NCBI RefSeq assembly: GCF_000374845.1
Contig: NZ_KB895415.1
Coordinates: 434,001 to 498,000 of the forward strand
Length of the DNA: 64,000 nucleotides
From: Paenibacillus terrigena DSM 21567
GTDB lineage: Bacteria; Bacillota; Bacilli; Paenibacillales; Paenibacillaceae
Direction: 5' to 3'
Part shown: one piece after another, positions 55,320-63,185 of the stretch
Numbering within the stretch: the first letter of the stretch is position 1
How the letters are laid out: each line of letters starts with the position of its first letter
The notes under the pieces: generated by a model
Told to the model about the DNA's origin: nothing
The model's database searches: none
Seen by the model: the letters and a program-made list of their open reading frames with translations, nothing else
Program-made: the position numbers and the translations under genes

Positions 55320-55364
55320 AACGCAAAAAAGACGCCGACAAAAACCGGCGTCTTTTTTTGCGTT
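55320..55364 (-). terminator. Leader terminator (attenuator) before ABC-F gene; repeat copy 3
   Basis: Near-perfect 18-bp stem, AACGCAAAAAAGACGCCG with CGGCGTCTTTTTTTGCGTT, lying inside the ABC-F leader rather than after a gene. The upstream hairpin AAAATTTGCA...TGCAAATTTT (55374-55407) overlaps the stop codon of the 49-residue ORF and could compete or be masked by ribosomes. Related hairpins lie at 8286 and 48330. Confidence 0.65.
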
Positions 55365-55405
55365 ATATGATCGAAAATTTGCAATGGAATTATATTATGC
55401 AAATT

Positions 55406-55555
55406 TTACTCAAAGAAGGCATATGATACCGGCACCTGTTTTCGATATGAAATTGGCATGCTTATAAAAGGGCAGACTTGTCCCTTTGCATGCAAATCTC
55501 CGCGCAGAATGGGTACTTTTACCATTACTGAATCAGTATCGAAATTAGTGTGCAT
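55406..55555 (-). CDS. 49-residue leader ORF of the ABC-F gene
   Basis: ATG at 55555, eight bases after AAAGGAGG; 49 codons ending TAA at 55406. The peptide begins MHTNFDTDSVMVKVPILRGD and ends VPVSYAFFE. No family recognised. It lies ~40 bp after a good promoter and directly before two hairpins, so it is more likely a ribosome-sensed leader than an enzyme, though a small protein cannot be excluded. Confidence 0.6.
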   Translation of the reverse strand: MHTNFDTDSVMVKVPILRGDLHAKGQVCPFISMPISYRKQVPVSYAFFE

Positions 55556-55603
55556 CACGTTTGCCTCCTTTCATGGAATGAGATAAATAATTTAACGCTC
55601 TTA

Positions 55604-55632
55604 ATAATAAGTGAATATAACTAAAAAATCAA
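55604..55632 (-). promoter_or_regulatory. Promoter of ABC-F leader
   Basis: Minus strand TTGATT (55627-55632), 17-bp spacer, TATTAT (55604-55609). Expected +1 near 55597, giving a leader of about 380 nt. 55633-55735 shows nothing else. Confidence 0.6.
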
Positions 55633-55735
55633 TATAATGAATTCACTACACCAAGGATTCCCCAAAGCCAAGCATCCGACGAATCATCATATTTTTACTT
55701 TTCAATTCTTCCGGCAGATGAAACCCAATGGTGCT

Positions 55736-56722
55736 TTACAATTGTACCGGTTGACCTTGCTTAAGCGACTGATATCCTGCGAGTGCAACGTTTGCTGAGT
55801 GCAGACCATCTTCGCCAGAGATCGGAACAGGCTCCCCGCTAAGAATCGCATCTACGAAGTCTTGGATCATGTAGGCGTCCATATTATCGCCCCAGAATTC
55901 CCAAGTCCCTTTACCGTTTACCTTACTGTAGAGCTCGTTCTTCTGCGCGAACCCATCCACGGAAATGACGCCCTTCGTGCCGACAATCTCCATCGTCACA
56001 TCGCCCCAAGTTGGGAACGTGCCATTTCTCGACCAACTCGTATCTAACACCCCGAATACGCCGCTCGCAAATTTCACATGAATCATGCCGGCATCCTCTA
56101 CCTCGATGTTCTCTTGGAACAGCGGCGCTGCGTACGCATATACTTCCTTCACGGCGCTGCCAATGATCCAATTCATGAGATCCATCACATGTACGGTATG
56201 ATCCAACAGGGCCCCCCCGCCCGAAAGTTCTGGTTCGACGAACCAGCCGCCAGGGAAGCTGCCTCGATTCGTGCCCTTAATCGCGATAATATCCCCGATT
56301 TCTCCTCGCTCAACGGCTTTCTTCGCTTGAATTACAGCAGCCAAATAGCGGCATGGGAAGGCTGTCATCAACTGTACATTGTTATCCCGACAAGCCGCAA
56401 TCATGTCCTCCATGCTTTCCTTCGTAATCCCGAGCGGCTTTTCGCAGAGGACATGCTTGCCGCGTCTCGCGGCTTCGATCGTGATCTCGGCATGATACAC
56501 ATTCTCCGAACAAATGACGACCGCATCGATATCCGTATCCAGCAGCTGCCGGTAATCTTCGTAATAAGACAATTGATGCGCGCGCACAAGGTTTTCTACC
56601 CGGCTTGGCACCGAATCCGCAATTCCTGTTACCTCGACCTCAGGCAGCGCATGCAGCGAATTGAAATATGAGAATGCATGACCATGCGCAAAACTAATCA
56701 TTCCGATTCTAAGCTTCTTCAT
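55736..56722 (-). CDS. Gfo/Idh/MocA-family oxidoreductase
   Basis: A 328-residue protein, catalytic lysine in LCEKPLGIT and GGALLDHTVHVMDLMNWIIG in the active-site helix. The first loop reads GMISFAHGHAFSY instead of GxGxxG, a known subtype. GGAGG precedes the ATG. 13 bp downstream of a second Gfo/Idh gene; both probably belong to one sugar-oxidation operon controlled by the divergent AraC protein. Confidence 0.87.
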   Translation of the reverse strand: MKKLRIGMISFAHGHAFSYFNSLHALPEVEVTGIADSVPSRVENLVRAHQLSYYEDYRQLLDTDIDAVVICSENVYHAEITIEAARRGKHVLCEKPLGITKESMEDMIAACRDNNVQLMTAFPCRYLAAVIQAKKAVERGEIGDIIAIKGTNRGSFPGGWFVEPELSGGGALLDHTVHVMDLMNWIIGSAVKEVYAYAAPLFQENIEVEDAGMIHVKFASGVFGVLDTSWSRNGTFPTWGDVTMEIVGTKGVISVDGFAQKNELYSKVNGKGTWEFWGDNMDAYMIQDFVDAILSGEPVPISGEDGLHSANVALAGYQSLKQGQPVQL

Positions 56723-56735
56723 GTTTCATTCCTCC

Positions 56736-57728
56736 TTATCGTTGTACCAATGGAAGATAGATTGCTCGGCCTGTCCTTGCGCTCTCGATCGCGGCCAATG
56801 CCAATTCCAAGGCTTTGTAGGCATCTCTAGCGGTGACAATCGACTCCGAACCTGTGCGAATACAATCGATGAAGTGCAGCAGCTCTAGCTCATACGGGCT
56901 TTGGAATCCAGGGCTTTCCGGAACCGTCACGAATGCGCTTGTCTCGGAAGCGGATGGCGCTTTATGGATTTGCAGCGAACTGCTCTTCAAACTATTGGCC
57001 ATCACGATCCCTTCGCTGCCGGCGATTTCGGACTTGGTCTGGAACTGCCCCGGGAAGCCCCAATTCGCTTCCACATTAGCAACGGCTCCGCTCTCGAACT
57101 GTAGCGTAACCAAGGCATAATCGAGCAGCTCTTCCCTGCGATTGAGCCCGTACACGGTTTTAACTTCACCCAGCGACCAGCGCAGGAAGTCCAAATCGTG
57201 GATCATCAAATCGACCATGACGCCACCGCTCTGTTCAACCTCGTTATACCATGCCTTTGTCGCCCCAGGATGTCCCCCGATTCGACTCGCATGTGCGACG
57301 CATGCACGGCCTAATTTCCCCTCATCCAAGGACTGTTTCATGTTGACGTAATCCGGGAAGAACCGAACGACATGCCCGACGAACAGGCGAACGCCGTTCT
57401 CTTCACAGCATCGGATCATCTGTTCCGCATCCTCAAGGTTCAAGGCGATCGGCTTCTCGCTGATGACATGCTTGCCCGCCTTGGCTGCGTGCATCGTATA
57501 TTCCTTATGCAAATAGCTAGGCAGCGCAATACTGATCACATCAAATTCAGCCTTCTCCAGCATTTCCTCAAATGAGCTGTAAGCTACAGCCCCTGTCATA
57601 CGAGCTGCATCGTCAGCCAGATCCTGTTGTATATCACAAACGCCCGTTAATTCCACATCTTGCATGCCTGCATAAATGCTCGCATGGATACGGCCCAATC
57701 CACCGCAACCTAATACCGCTACTTTCAT
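56736..57728 (-). CDS. Gfo/Idh/MocA-family oxidoreductase
   Basis: A 330-residue protein with a clear Rossmann start (VAVLGCGGLGRIHASIY), catalytic ISEKPIALN and GGVMVDLMIHDLDFLRWSLG. Resembles inositol 2-dehydrogenase-type enzymes. First gene of the two-gene operon, with the palindrome CGGTTAATTAACCG in its upstream region. Confidence 0.88.
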   Translation of the reverse strand: MKVAVLGCGGLGRIHASIYAGMQDVELTGVCDIQQDLADDAARMTGAVAYSSFEEMLEKAEFDVISIALPSYLHKEYTMHAAKAGKHVISEKPIALNLEDAEQMIRCCEENGVRLFVGHVVRFFPDYVNMKQSLDEGKLGRACVAHASRIGGHPGATKAWYNEVEQSGGVMVDLMIHDLDFLRWSLGEVKTVYGLNRREELLDYALVTLQFESGAVANVEANWGFPGQFQTKSEIAGSEGIVMANSLKSSSLQIHKAPSASETSAFVTVPESPGFQSPYELELLHFIDCIRTGSESIVTARDAYKALELALAAIESARTGRAIYLPLVQR

Positions 57729-57802
57729 CGCTGCATCCCCTTCACTTGGATATGTACTTCCCTATAGAAAAATGATACATTCAGGGAAGACCCACGTATA
57801 TG

Positions 57803-57816
57803 CGGTTAATTAACCG
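57803..57816. promoter_or_regulatory. Palindromic operator candidate
   Basis: CGGTTAATTAACCG, a perfect 14-bp palindrome 75 bp upstream of the Gfo/Idh start, outside the inverted-repeat element. Confidence 0.4.
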
Positions 57817-57844
57817 ATTTGTATCCATATTTATTCTAGAGGTC

Positions 57845-58050
57845 GTTCAAAAAGCCATCTTTTGATCACGAAGAATTTCAAGTAGCGTATTCGACATCGA
57901 ATCTTGCGTTCACCCGTGAAGAGCTAACGCTTACGAAGTATCCTTCCTTTGGAAGGATTTCAGGTACTCATTTAGGTTTTGCCTAAACTCCGTTCCTCCT
58001 TCTTCAGGTTCTCACAACCTTCTCGGTGCTGAAAAGTCGACTTTTTGAAC
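57845..58050. repeat. 206-bp inverted-repeat element (MITE-like or structured RNA)
   Basis: Ends are imperfect inverted repeats, GTTCAAAAAGCCATCTTTTGAT and the complement of 58029-58050 (17 of 22 match). Inside are perfect hairpins ATCCTTCC-TTT-GGAAGGAT (57940-57958) and TTTAGG-TTTTG-CCTAAA (57971-57987). No ORF. It lies 34 bp before the AraC start, separating that gene from its divergent neighbours. Confidence 0.6.
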
Positions 58051-58084
58051 ACATACTTCTAAGAAAAATAGCGAGGTTGGCACA

Positions 58085-58957
58085 GTGCAAATTATTCAAG
58101 AACCGATCCATTATCAGAACCCGCAATTATGTATGAAAGTATGGGAATTTACGCATACAGGTGATGAGCATGAAGGTCCTGTGCAATGGCATTATCACAA
58201 AGAGGTGGAGTTTGTCCTTGTCGTGGAAGGCGTCCATGAGATGCATACGCCGACCCACTCGTATCGGCTGAACCAAGGCGATGTCGTGGTCATCGGTTCC
58301 TCACAGCTTCATCGCGGACTTACGCCTGTTGGACAAGATGTTGCGTATATCGTCCTTCACATTGATCTAGAGCCGTACTTTGATCCGGCGATGATGCATT
58401 ATACGAGACACTTCATGGAAGTGCTGAATCCGCTCGAAGAATTGAATTACATCTTTCGCAAGTTCCCGCATGTACAGCGTGAAGTCGGGGCAATCCTGCA
58501 TCACATCCATGAGGAAGTCATGCAGAAGAAGAAAGGCTACGAGATTGCGGTCAGCATGCATATTAAGCCCCTGCTTCTGACGCTGCTGCGCAACGATGAC
58601 CAGGGGCTCTTGCTTGCGCATGAATATGTCGATGCAGACGTGCTGCGTCCGGTGATTGCCTATATTGAAGAACATTTGGCCGAGAAAATCGATATGAGCA
58701 TAGTCAGTCAAATGGCTGGGATGAGCTATACGTATTTCTCGAAATATTTTAAGAGCAAGGTCGGGATTTCTTTCACCGATTTCGTCAATCGGAAGCGAAT
58801 TGCCAAGGCGGAGCGAATGCTGGCCATCGGCAACAAGAACGTTACCGACATCGCAGAAGCCGTAGGCATTGAGAACATGGCGCATTTCTATGAATTGTTC
58901 AAACGATTCTGCGGCTGTACGCCTAGAGAATATAAACGAAAGATGAGAGGAGTGTAG
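58085..58957 (+). CDS. AraC-family regulator with cupin sensor
   Basis: A 290-residue cytoplasmic regulator. The N-terminal cupin (~20-100, WHYHKEVEFVLVVEGVHEM, GSSQLHRG) binds the ligand; the C-terminal AraC domain (~190-288) contains VSQMAGMSYTYFSKYFKSKVG and FKRFCGCTPREYKRKM. Starts at GTG 58085, eight bases after GAGG. Divergent from the two Gfo/Idh genes and probably their activator. Confidence 0.9.
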   Translation: MQIIQEPIHYQNPQLCMKVWEFTHTGDEHEGPVQWHYHKEVEFVLVVEGVHEMHTPTHSYRLNQGDVVVIGSSQLHRGLTPVGQDVAYIVLHIDLEPYFDPAMMHYTRHFMEVLNPLEELNYIFRKFPHVQREVGAILHHIHEEVMQKKKGYEIAVSMHIKPLLLTLLRNDDQGLLLAHEYVDADVLRPVIAYIEEHLAEKIDMSIVSQMAGMSYTYFSKYFKSKVGISFTDFVNRKRIAKAERMLAIGNKNVTDIAEAVGIENMAHFYELFKRFCGCTPREYKRKMRGV

Positions 58958-58965
58958 CTGATCCT

Positions 58966-59358
58966 ATGAAAAAAGACGATGATTCTATCCATTCAGAGTT
59001 ATCCCTGCAAGAACTTCCCTATAGCCAAGAGAATGAGGAAATCGTGAAGAAAAACTTCTGGACCAAAACGAAGAAATTCGCTGGTAAAATCCCATTCACC
59101 AAAGATGCCGTTGCGATGTACTACTGTGCGGTTGACGCCAAAACCCCGTTATGGGCCAAAGGAATCGCCTTCGGCGCGCTGGCATATTTCATTTCACCGG
59201 TGGACGCAATTCCAGATGCCCTGATTGGACTTGGATTTACCGATGATGCCGCCGTGATTGTAGCAGGAATCAAGGCCATTTCCGGCCAGATTACGGACGA
59301 GCACCGGGAACAAGCGGATAATTTCTTACATGGAGATGACAAAAAGGCGCAGCCGTAA
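58966..59358 (+). CDS. YkvA-family (DUF1232) protein
   Basis: A 130-residue protein with the DUF1232 core WAKGIAFGALAYFISPVDAIPD followed by LGFTDDAAVIVAGI, which forms one or two short membrane-associated helices. Function of the family is unknown. Eight bp after the AraC gene. Its stop codon is inside the terminator at 59343-59369. Confidence 0.85.
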   Translation: MKKDDDSIHSELSLQELPYSQENEEIVKKNFWTKTKKFAGKIPFTKDAVAMYYCAVDAKTPLWAKGIAFGALAYFISPVDAIPDALIGLGFTDDAAVIVAGIKAISGQITDEHREQADNFLHGDDKKAQP

Positions 59359-60014
59359 GCTGCGCCTTTCTTTGCTGAACTTCTTAAATAATTCCGTCTG
59401 CTCTTGAATGCCTTTCTCCGCTGCAAACCATTAATGGTTAATGGAATCGTGATTTCCTGCCTGCCGATTTGTTCCAAATATGCAAAGTAGGAAGTTAAAT
59501 CATACAACTCCTTCAGATCGATTCGTTCAGGGAGGGAATATCCCCCATAGGTCGGTAATTGAAGGACAAGGCAGTTCGCCCCCTCGTCGTACAAATAAAC
59601 AGCAGCTGCTGTGGCGCCTGTCCCTTTGCCAGCCCTCTCGACGATGCTCTCCACAAACCAGGTCTGAAATTGTTCTTCATCCACGCAGGATAATAATTGA
59701 CACGTCTCTTTCCCTTGCAATACGTCAAATGAAGTCATCGACTGTTGGAAAATCCGCGGTGTACAAGCATCCACTGCGATCGGAAAACAAGTTTCAAAAC
59801 GAGCGGCAGTTCCCTTTTGGGCCTTCATCTTAAGCTGCAATCCATCCATGGTCATAATAGCCATGTAATCACATGCTAATTTGGAATGAAACGAATCGAT
59901 TAAATAGTGCAGCGTCTCACCTAGCGTATCGAACTGAATCATCTGCCGCGCAGTCTTTCGAAGATGGATGTCCAGTCTGCTCATCAGCATTTTATGTTTT
60001 CGCTTCGTGTTCAT
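59121..60014 (-). pseudogene. Truncated GAF-like sensor protein
   Basis: The first ~190 residues look like a genuine GAF-type N-terminal sensor (MSRLDIHLRKTARQMIQFD, then IMTMDGLQLKMKAQKG and a beta-rich part ending EITIPLTINGLQ), with AAAGGGG before the ATG at 60014. From about 59430 the frame runs antisense through the terminator and the YkvA gene, so it cannot be the native end. In another frame 59330-59430 reads AAEKGIQEQTELFKKFSKE, which looks like a helical protein end: a frameshift or deletion scar. Effector domain lost; function unknown. Confidence 0.5.
59343..59369 (+). terminator. Terminator after YkvA gene
   Basis: AAAGGCGCAGC-CGTAA-GCTGCGCCTTT with TTTG after; the stem overlaps the last codons of the gene. 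Confidence 0.8.
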
Positions 60015-60040
60015 GTTAGCCCGCCCCTTTCTAATAAAAA

Positions 60041-60078
60041 AATCGCCGTCTACTTATCGAAACAAGTAAATGGCGATT
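60041..60078 (-). terminator. Terminator after amine oxidase gene
   Basis: AATCGCC...ACTT / AAGT...GGCGATT arms with a TTTTTTTA run on the minus strand, 20 bp beyond the amine oxidase stop. Confidence 0.7.
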
Positions 60079-60098
60079 CCTTTGTTGCTGCATGAGGC

Positions 60099-61691
60099 TC
60101 AGGCGCGCGCCGATGCAATGTTTAATCTGCTTAATACTTCCTTTGCGGCGCGATTTCCTGTCTCAACTCCACCATTTAAAAACTGTTGGAATTCAAGTGA
60201 GGTATACTCGCCAGCAAAGAAACAATGACCCTCAGGTTCACCAAAAATACCTCTGTACTTCGTGTACTGCCCTACTTTGTAACAGGAGTAGGATCCTTTC
60301 GTCCACCGATACCCTGGCCAATAATCCAGCGTCGCTTTTCCATTCCATTTCTTGCTTATGCCAGGTAGATCGGGTTCAATAGATTTGAGGAATTTTTGCG
60401 CATACGAATTGGCATTGCCCGAACCAAAACTATTGCCCATATCACCTCCTGTGAAATCAACCAAAATACCGGATTTCCCCGCTTGCCCTCTCGTCGTATC
60501 CCAGGTATCCTGATAGGCGTTCGATACGAACGCACCGCTGCTGCCGAGCGATTCCCAGTGGCGATCTTCAAACTGCAGCGCTAGCTTAGAGCACGTAGCA
60601 ACACCCAACTCGGCAATTGCTTTTTGCTTCAAGCTTCTGAAGCCTGAACGGCTTAAATCAACATCTCGCAATGTCGAGACAGGTAATGCGAGAATGACAT
60701 AATCCGCCTCTACACAGCTTAATTTTCCGGAAAAATAAAGCGAATACGTTCCATTGCTATTTTTTCTCAAGCTCTCGAGCGGCGATGACAGCGAAATCTG
60801 TCCATTCAGCTTATCCGCCAAGAGTTTAGGAACCTGATCATTGCCGCCACGAATATGATATCGCTCTTCACCTCCGGTTCCAAACGGAGAGAATTCCTCT
60901 CGATCCGACGTGCTCATCGCGTAGATCATAGACAGAGAGCTTAGCGTAGAACTTTCAAGACCAGCGCTGGCCGTGTAAGCTAAATCTACCGTTCTTGATA
61001 ACATTGAATTCATGCCACCCGGGACATACGTTTGCAACCAATTGACAATGGACATCTGATCTAATTGCTTACCGCGTGCCGTATAGCTATTGTATAACGT
61101 CACATCGCCCGCAGCCCTTCGGTCCCTTTGAAGAGGCTCCCAGACGCCCAAAAACATTTTGGACAATTCCTCCATGGAAACAAGAGCCCCATCCATAACA
61201 ATGCGGAAATCGCCATTTTCATAGGCATATAAATCGTCCACTTGTAGATTGAGTTCCTGAATTAGATTTAAAATATCCGTATGGTCCGTATTGATTAATT
61301 CTCCGCCGTGCTCATAGATTTGGCCCTCATTGAAGGCATTCCTTCCCGTATAGCAGCGACCCCCTACGCGTGAAGATGCTTCATATACTTGCGCGTTGAT
61401 TCCCGCTTGTTGTAAACGATAGGCAGCAGTTAATCCAGCAAGTCCGGCACCGACGATCGCAACACGTGGAGCTGTCGCTGCATTCACGATTTTCGTACCC
61501 AGGTTGAACGCGACTGGAGGAACCGCCAATGCGGCTGATGCGAGCATCGCTTTCTGTAGAAATTCTCTGCGAGAAATTTTCTGTTGCACGCGTTCCTCTA
61601 TGACTTGTTCTACAGGGACATCTCGTTTGGATGCCTCCCCGGCAATGCTAGCTGCTGTTTGTAATTGGCGCATCAAAGGAGTTTTTGACAT
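60099..61691 (-). CDS. Flavin monoamine oxidase, Tat-exported
   Basis: About 530 residues. After a ~38-residue N-terminal extension comes a twin-arginine signal (ISRREFLQKAMLASAALAVPP), suggesting folded export. The FAD motif VAIVGAGLAGLTAAYRLQQAG and GGRCYTGR follow, and the C-terminal FAGEYTS...FLNGGVETGNRAAKEVL is typical of the amine-oxidase family (similar to B. subtilis YobN). ATG at 61691 follows GGAG by ten bases. Together with the aldehyde dehydrogenase and a polyamine-type binding protein it suggests oxidation of amines such as putrescine to aldehydes. Confidence 0.87.
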   Translation of the reverse strand: MSKTPLMRQLQTAASIAGEASKRDVPVEQVIEERVQQKISRREFLQKAMLASAALAVPPVAFNLGTKIVNAATAPRVAIVGAGLAGLTAAYRLQQAGINAQVYEASSRVGGRCYTGRNAFNEGQIYEHGGELINTDHTDILNLIQELNLQVDDLYAYENGDFRIVMDGALVSMEELSKMFLGVWEPLQRDRRAAGDVTLYNSYTARGKQLDQMSIVNWLQTYVPGGMNSMLSRTVDLAYTASAGLESSTLSSLSMIYAMSTSDREEFSPFGTGGEERYHIRGGNDQVPKLLADKLNGQISLSSPLESLRKNSNGTYSLYFSGKLSCVEADYVILALPVSTLRDVDLSRSGFRSLKQKAIAELGVATCSKLALQFEDRHWESLGSSGAFVSNAYQDTWDTTRGQAGKSGILVDFTGGDMGNSFGSGNANSYAQKFLKSIEPDLPGISKKWNGKATLDYWPGYRWTKGSYSCYKVGQYTKYRGIFGEPEGHCFFAGEYTSLEFQQFLNGGVETGNRAAKEVLSRLNIASARA

Positions 61692-61729
61692 TGTTTTCAC
61701 GCTCCGTTTGAATAAGTTTTTTTCAACAT

Positions 61730-63160
61730 CTATTCAAATTTCATCATGACATGTTTTAAACGCGTATACTCTTCTAGCGCATAGACGGATAAATCCGATC
61801 CATACCCTGACATCTTATGTCCGCCGTGCGGCATTTCACTCACAAGGCTCAGATGCGCATTCGTCCAAACCTCGCCGAACTCAAGTTCTCTGCTTGCACG
61901 CATAGCACGATCCAAATTTTTGGTCCAGACGGAGGATGCCAATCCGTACTTGCAATCATTCGCCATTTGGATGGCTTCATCATCGGTTTTGAACGGGGTA
62001 ACGGTAATGACGGGACCAAACACTTCTTCCTGAATGATCTCGTCGGATTGCTGTGCTCCAGCGATCACCGTAGGCTGGTAGAAAAACCCGGCCCGATCTA
62101 ATCGCTTGCCTCCCGTCAAGATCGTACAGCCCGAATTAACAGCCCGCTGTACCATTTCATCGATTTTATGAAGATGCGCCTCGGAAATAACGGGGCCTAC
62201 CAGTGTATCCGGCAGCATTGGGTCGCCGACGGCTGTACCTTCAACAAAGGATATTAATTTGTGAATAAATTCTTCGTAGATGGATTCTTGAATGTAGATT
62301 CTTGTCGCTGCCGTACAGTCTTGGCCACTGTTATAAAACCCGCCTGCCATAGCCCAAAAAGCAGCATCCTCCAACTTGGCATCGTCGAATACGATGAACG
62401 GCGCCTTCCCGCCCAGCTCCAGATGCAATTTTTTCATCGAGTCAGCCGCTTCCCTGGCAATTGATTTACCTGCCCGCACACTTCCCGTAAGCGCCGCCAT
62501 TTTAACCTCGGGATGACGTACCAACTCTGCTCCAGCCACTGTACCTTGACCCGTAACGATATTCAGTACGCCTGGTGGCAAAATCCCAACACTCAATTCC
62601 GCAAGCTTCAAAGCCGTTAATGGTGTAAGCTCGGATGGCTTAAGGACAACCGTATTGCCGGCTGCGATCGCGGGACCGATTTTCCAAACGGCCATTGCTA
62701 GCGGAAAATTCCATGGGGCGATTGAACCGATAACACCGAGCGGCTCTCGGCGCAGCATACTGTTATGCTGTGCCATATACTCGCCTGCAACAGGCCCTTG
62801 CAGCATACGTGCAGCACTTGCGAAAAATCTTATATTATCAACGATGAACTCGATCAGATGTGTCGAGAATTGAATTGGCAGTCCAACATTTTGCGTTTCC
62901 AAGACAGCCAATTCTTCTGCATGCGCCTCGATTCGGTCAGCAAGCTTTAATAGAGCCGTACTTCTCTCGCCCGGTGTCGTATGTCTCCACGTCTTGAATG
63001 CGACACCTGCCGCCTGAACGGCTGCATCGATATCTTCTGGCGTGCAAGCAGGAGCTTGTGCAATCACTTCTCCGGTTGCAGGGCTCAGGATGGAATCATA
63101 TTGATCACTGCGACTGTCTACAAAAATCCCATTAATAAAAATTTGCTTTTTTAGCATCAT
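61730..63160 (-). CDS. Aldehyde dehydrogenase, gamma-aminobutyraldehyde/betaine-aldehyde type
   Basis: A 476-residue NAD(P)+ enzyme. Cofactor motif TGSVRAGKSIAREA, catalytic glutamate in LELGGKAPF and catalytic cysteine in NSGQDCTAATR. The PWNFPLAMAVWKIGPAIAAGN segment is standard. NSGQDC with PuuC/PatD-like context suggests aminoaldehyde oxidation, consistent with the amine oxidase 39 bp downstream. GGAG lies eight bases before the ATG. Confidence 0.88.
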   Translation of the reverse strand: MMLKKQIFINGIFVDSRSDQYDSILSPATGEVIAQAPACTPEDIDAAVQAAGVAFKTWRHTTPGERSTALLKLADRIEAHAEELAVLETQNVGLPIQFSTHLIEFIVDNIRFFASAARMLQGPVAGEYMAQHNSMLRREPLGVIGSIAPWNFPLAMAVWKIGPAIAAGNTVVLKPSELTPLTALKLAELSVGILPPGVLNIVTGQGTVAGAELVRHPEVKMAALTGSVRAGKSIAREAADSMKKLHLELGGKAPFIVFDDAKLEDAAFWAMAGGFYNSGQDCTAATRIYIQESIYEEFIHKLISFVEGTAVGDPMLPDTLVGPVISEAHLHKIDEMVQRAVNSGCTILTGGKRLDRAGFFYQPTVIAGAQQSDEIIQEEVFGPVITVTPFKTDDEAIQMANDCKYGLASSVWTKNLDRAMRASRELEFGEVWTNAHLSLVSEMPHGGHKMSGYGSDLSVYALEEYTRLKHVMMKFE

Positions 63161-63185
63161 ATACGGCTCTCCTCTTCATCCTTTG

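Noticed and set aside
56078-56671. 197-codon plus-strand ORF
   Set aside because: Shadow of a Gfo/Idh gene on the minus strand.
57845-58050. CRISPR or tRNA-like element
   Set aside because: No regularly spaced repeats and no cloverleaf; the element is a single inverted repeat with hairpins.
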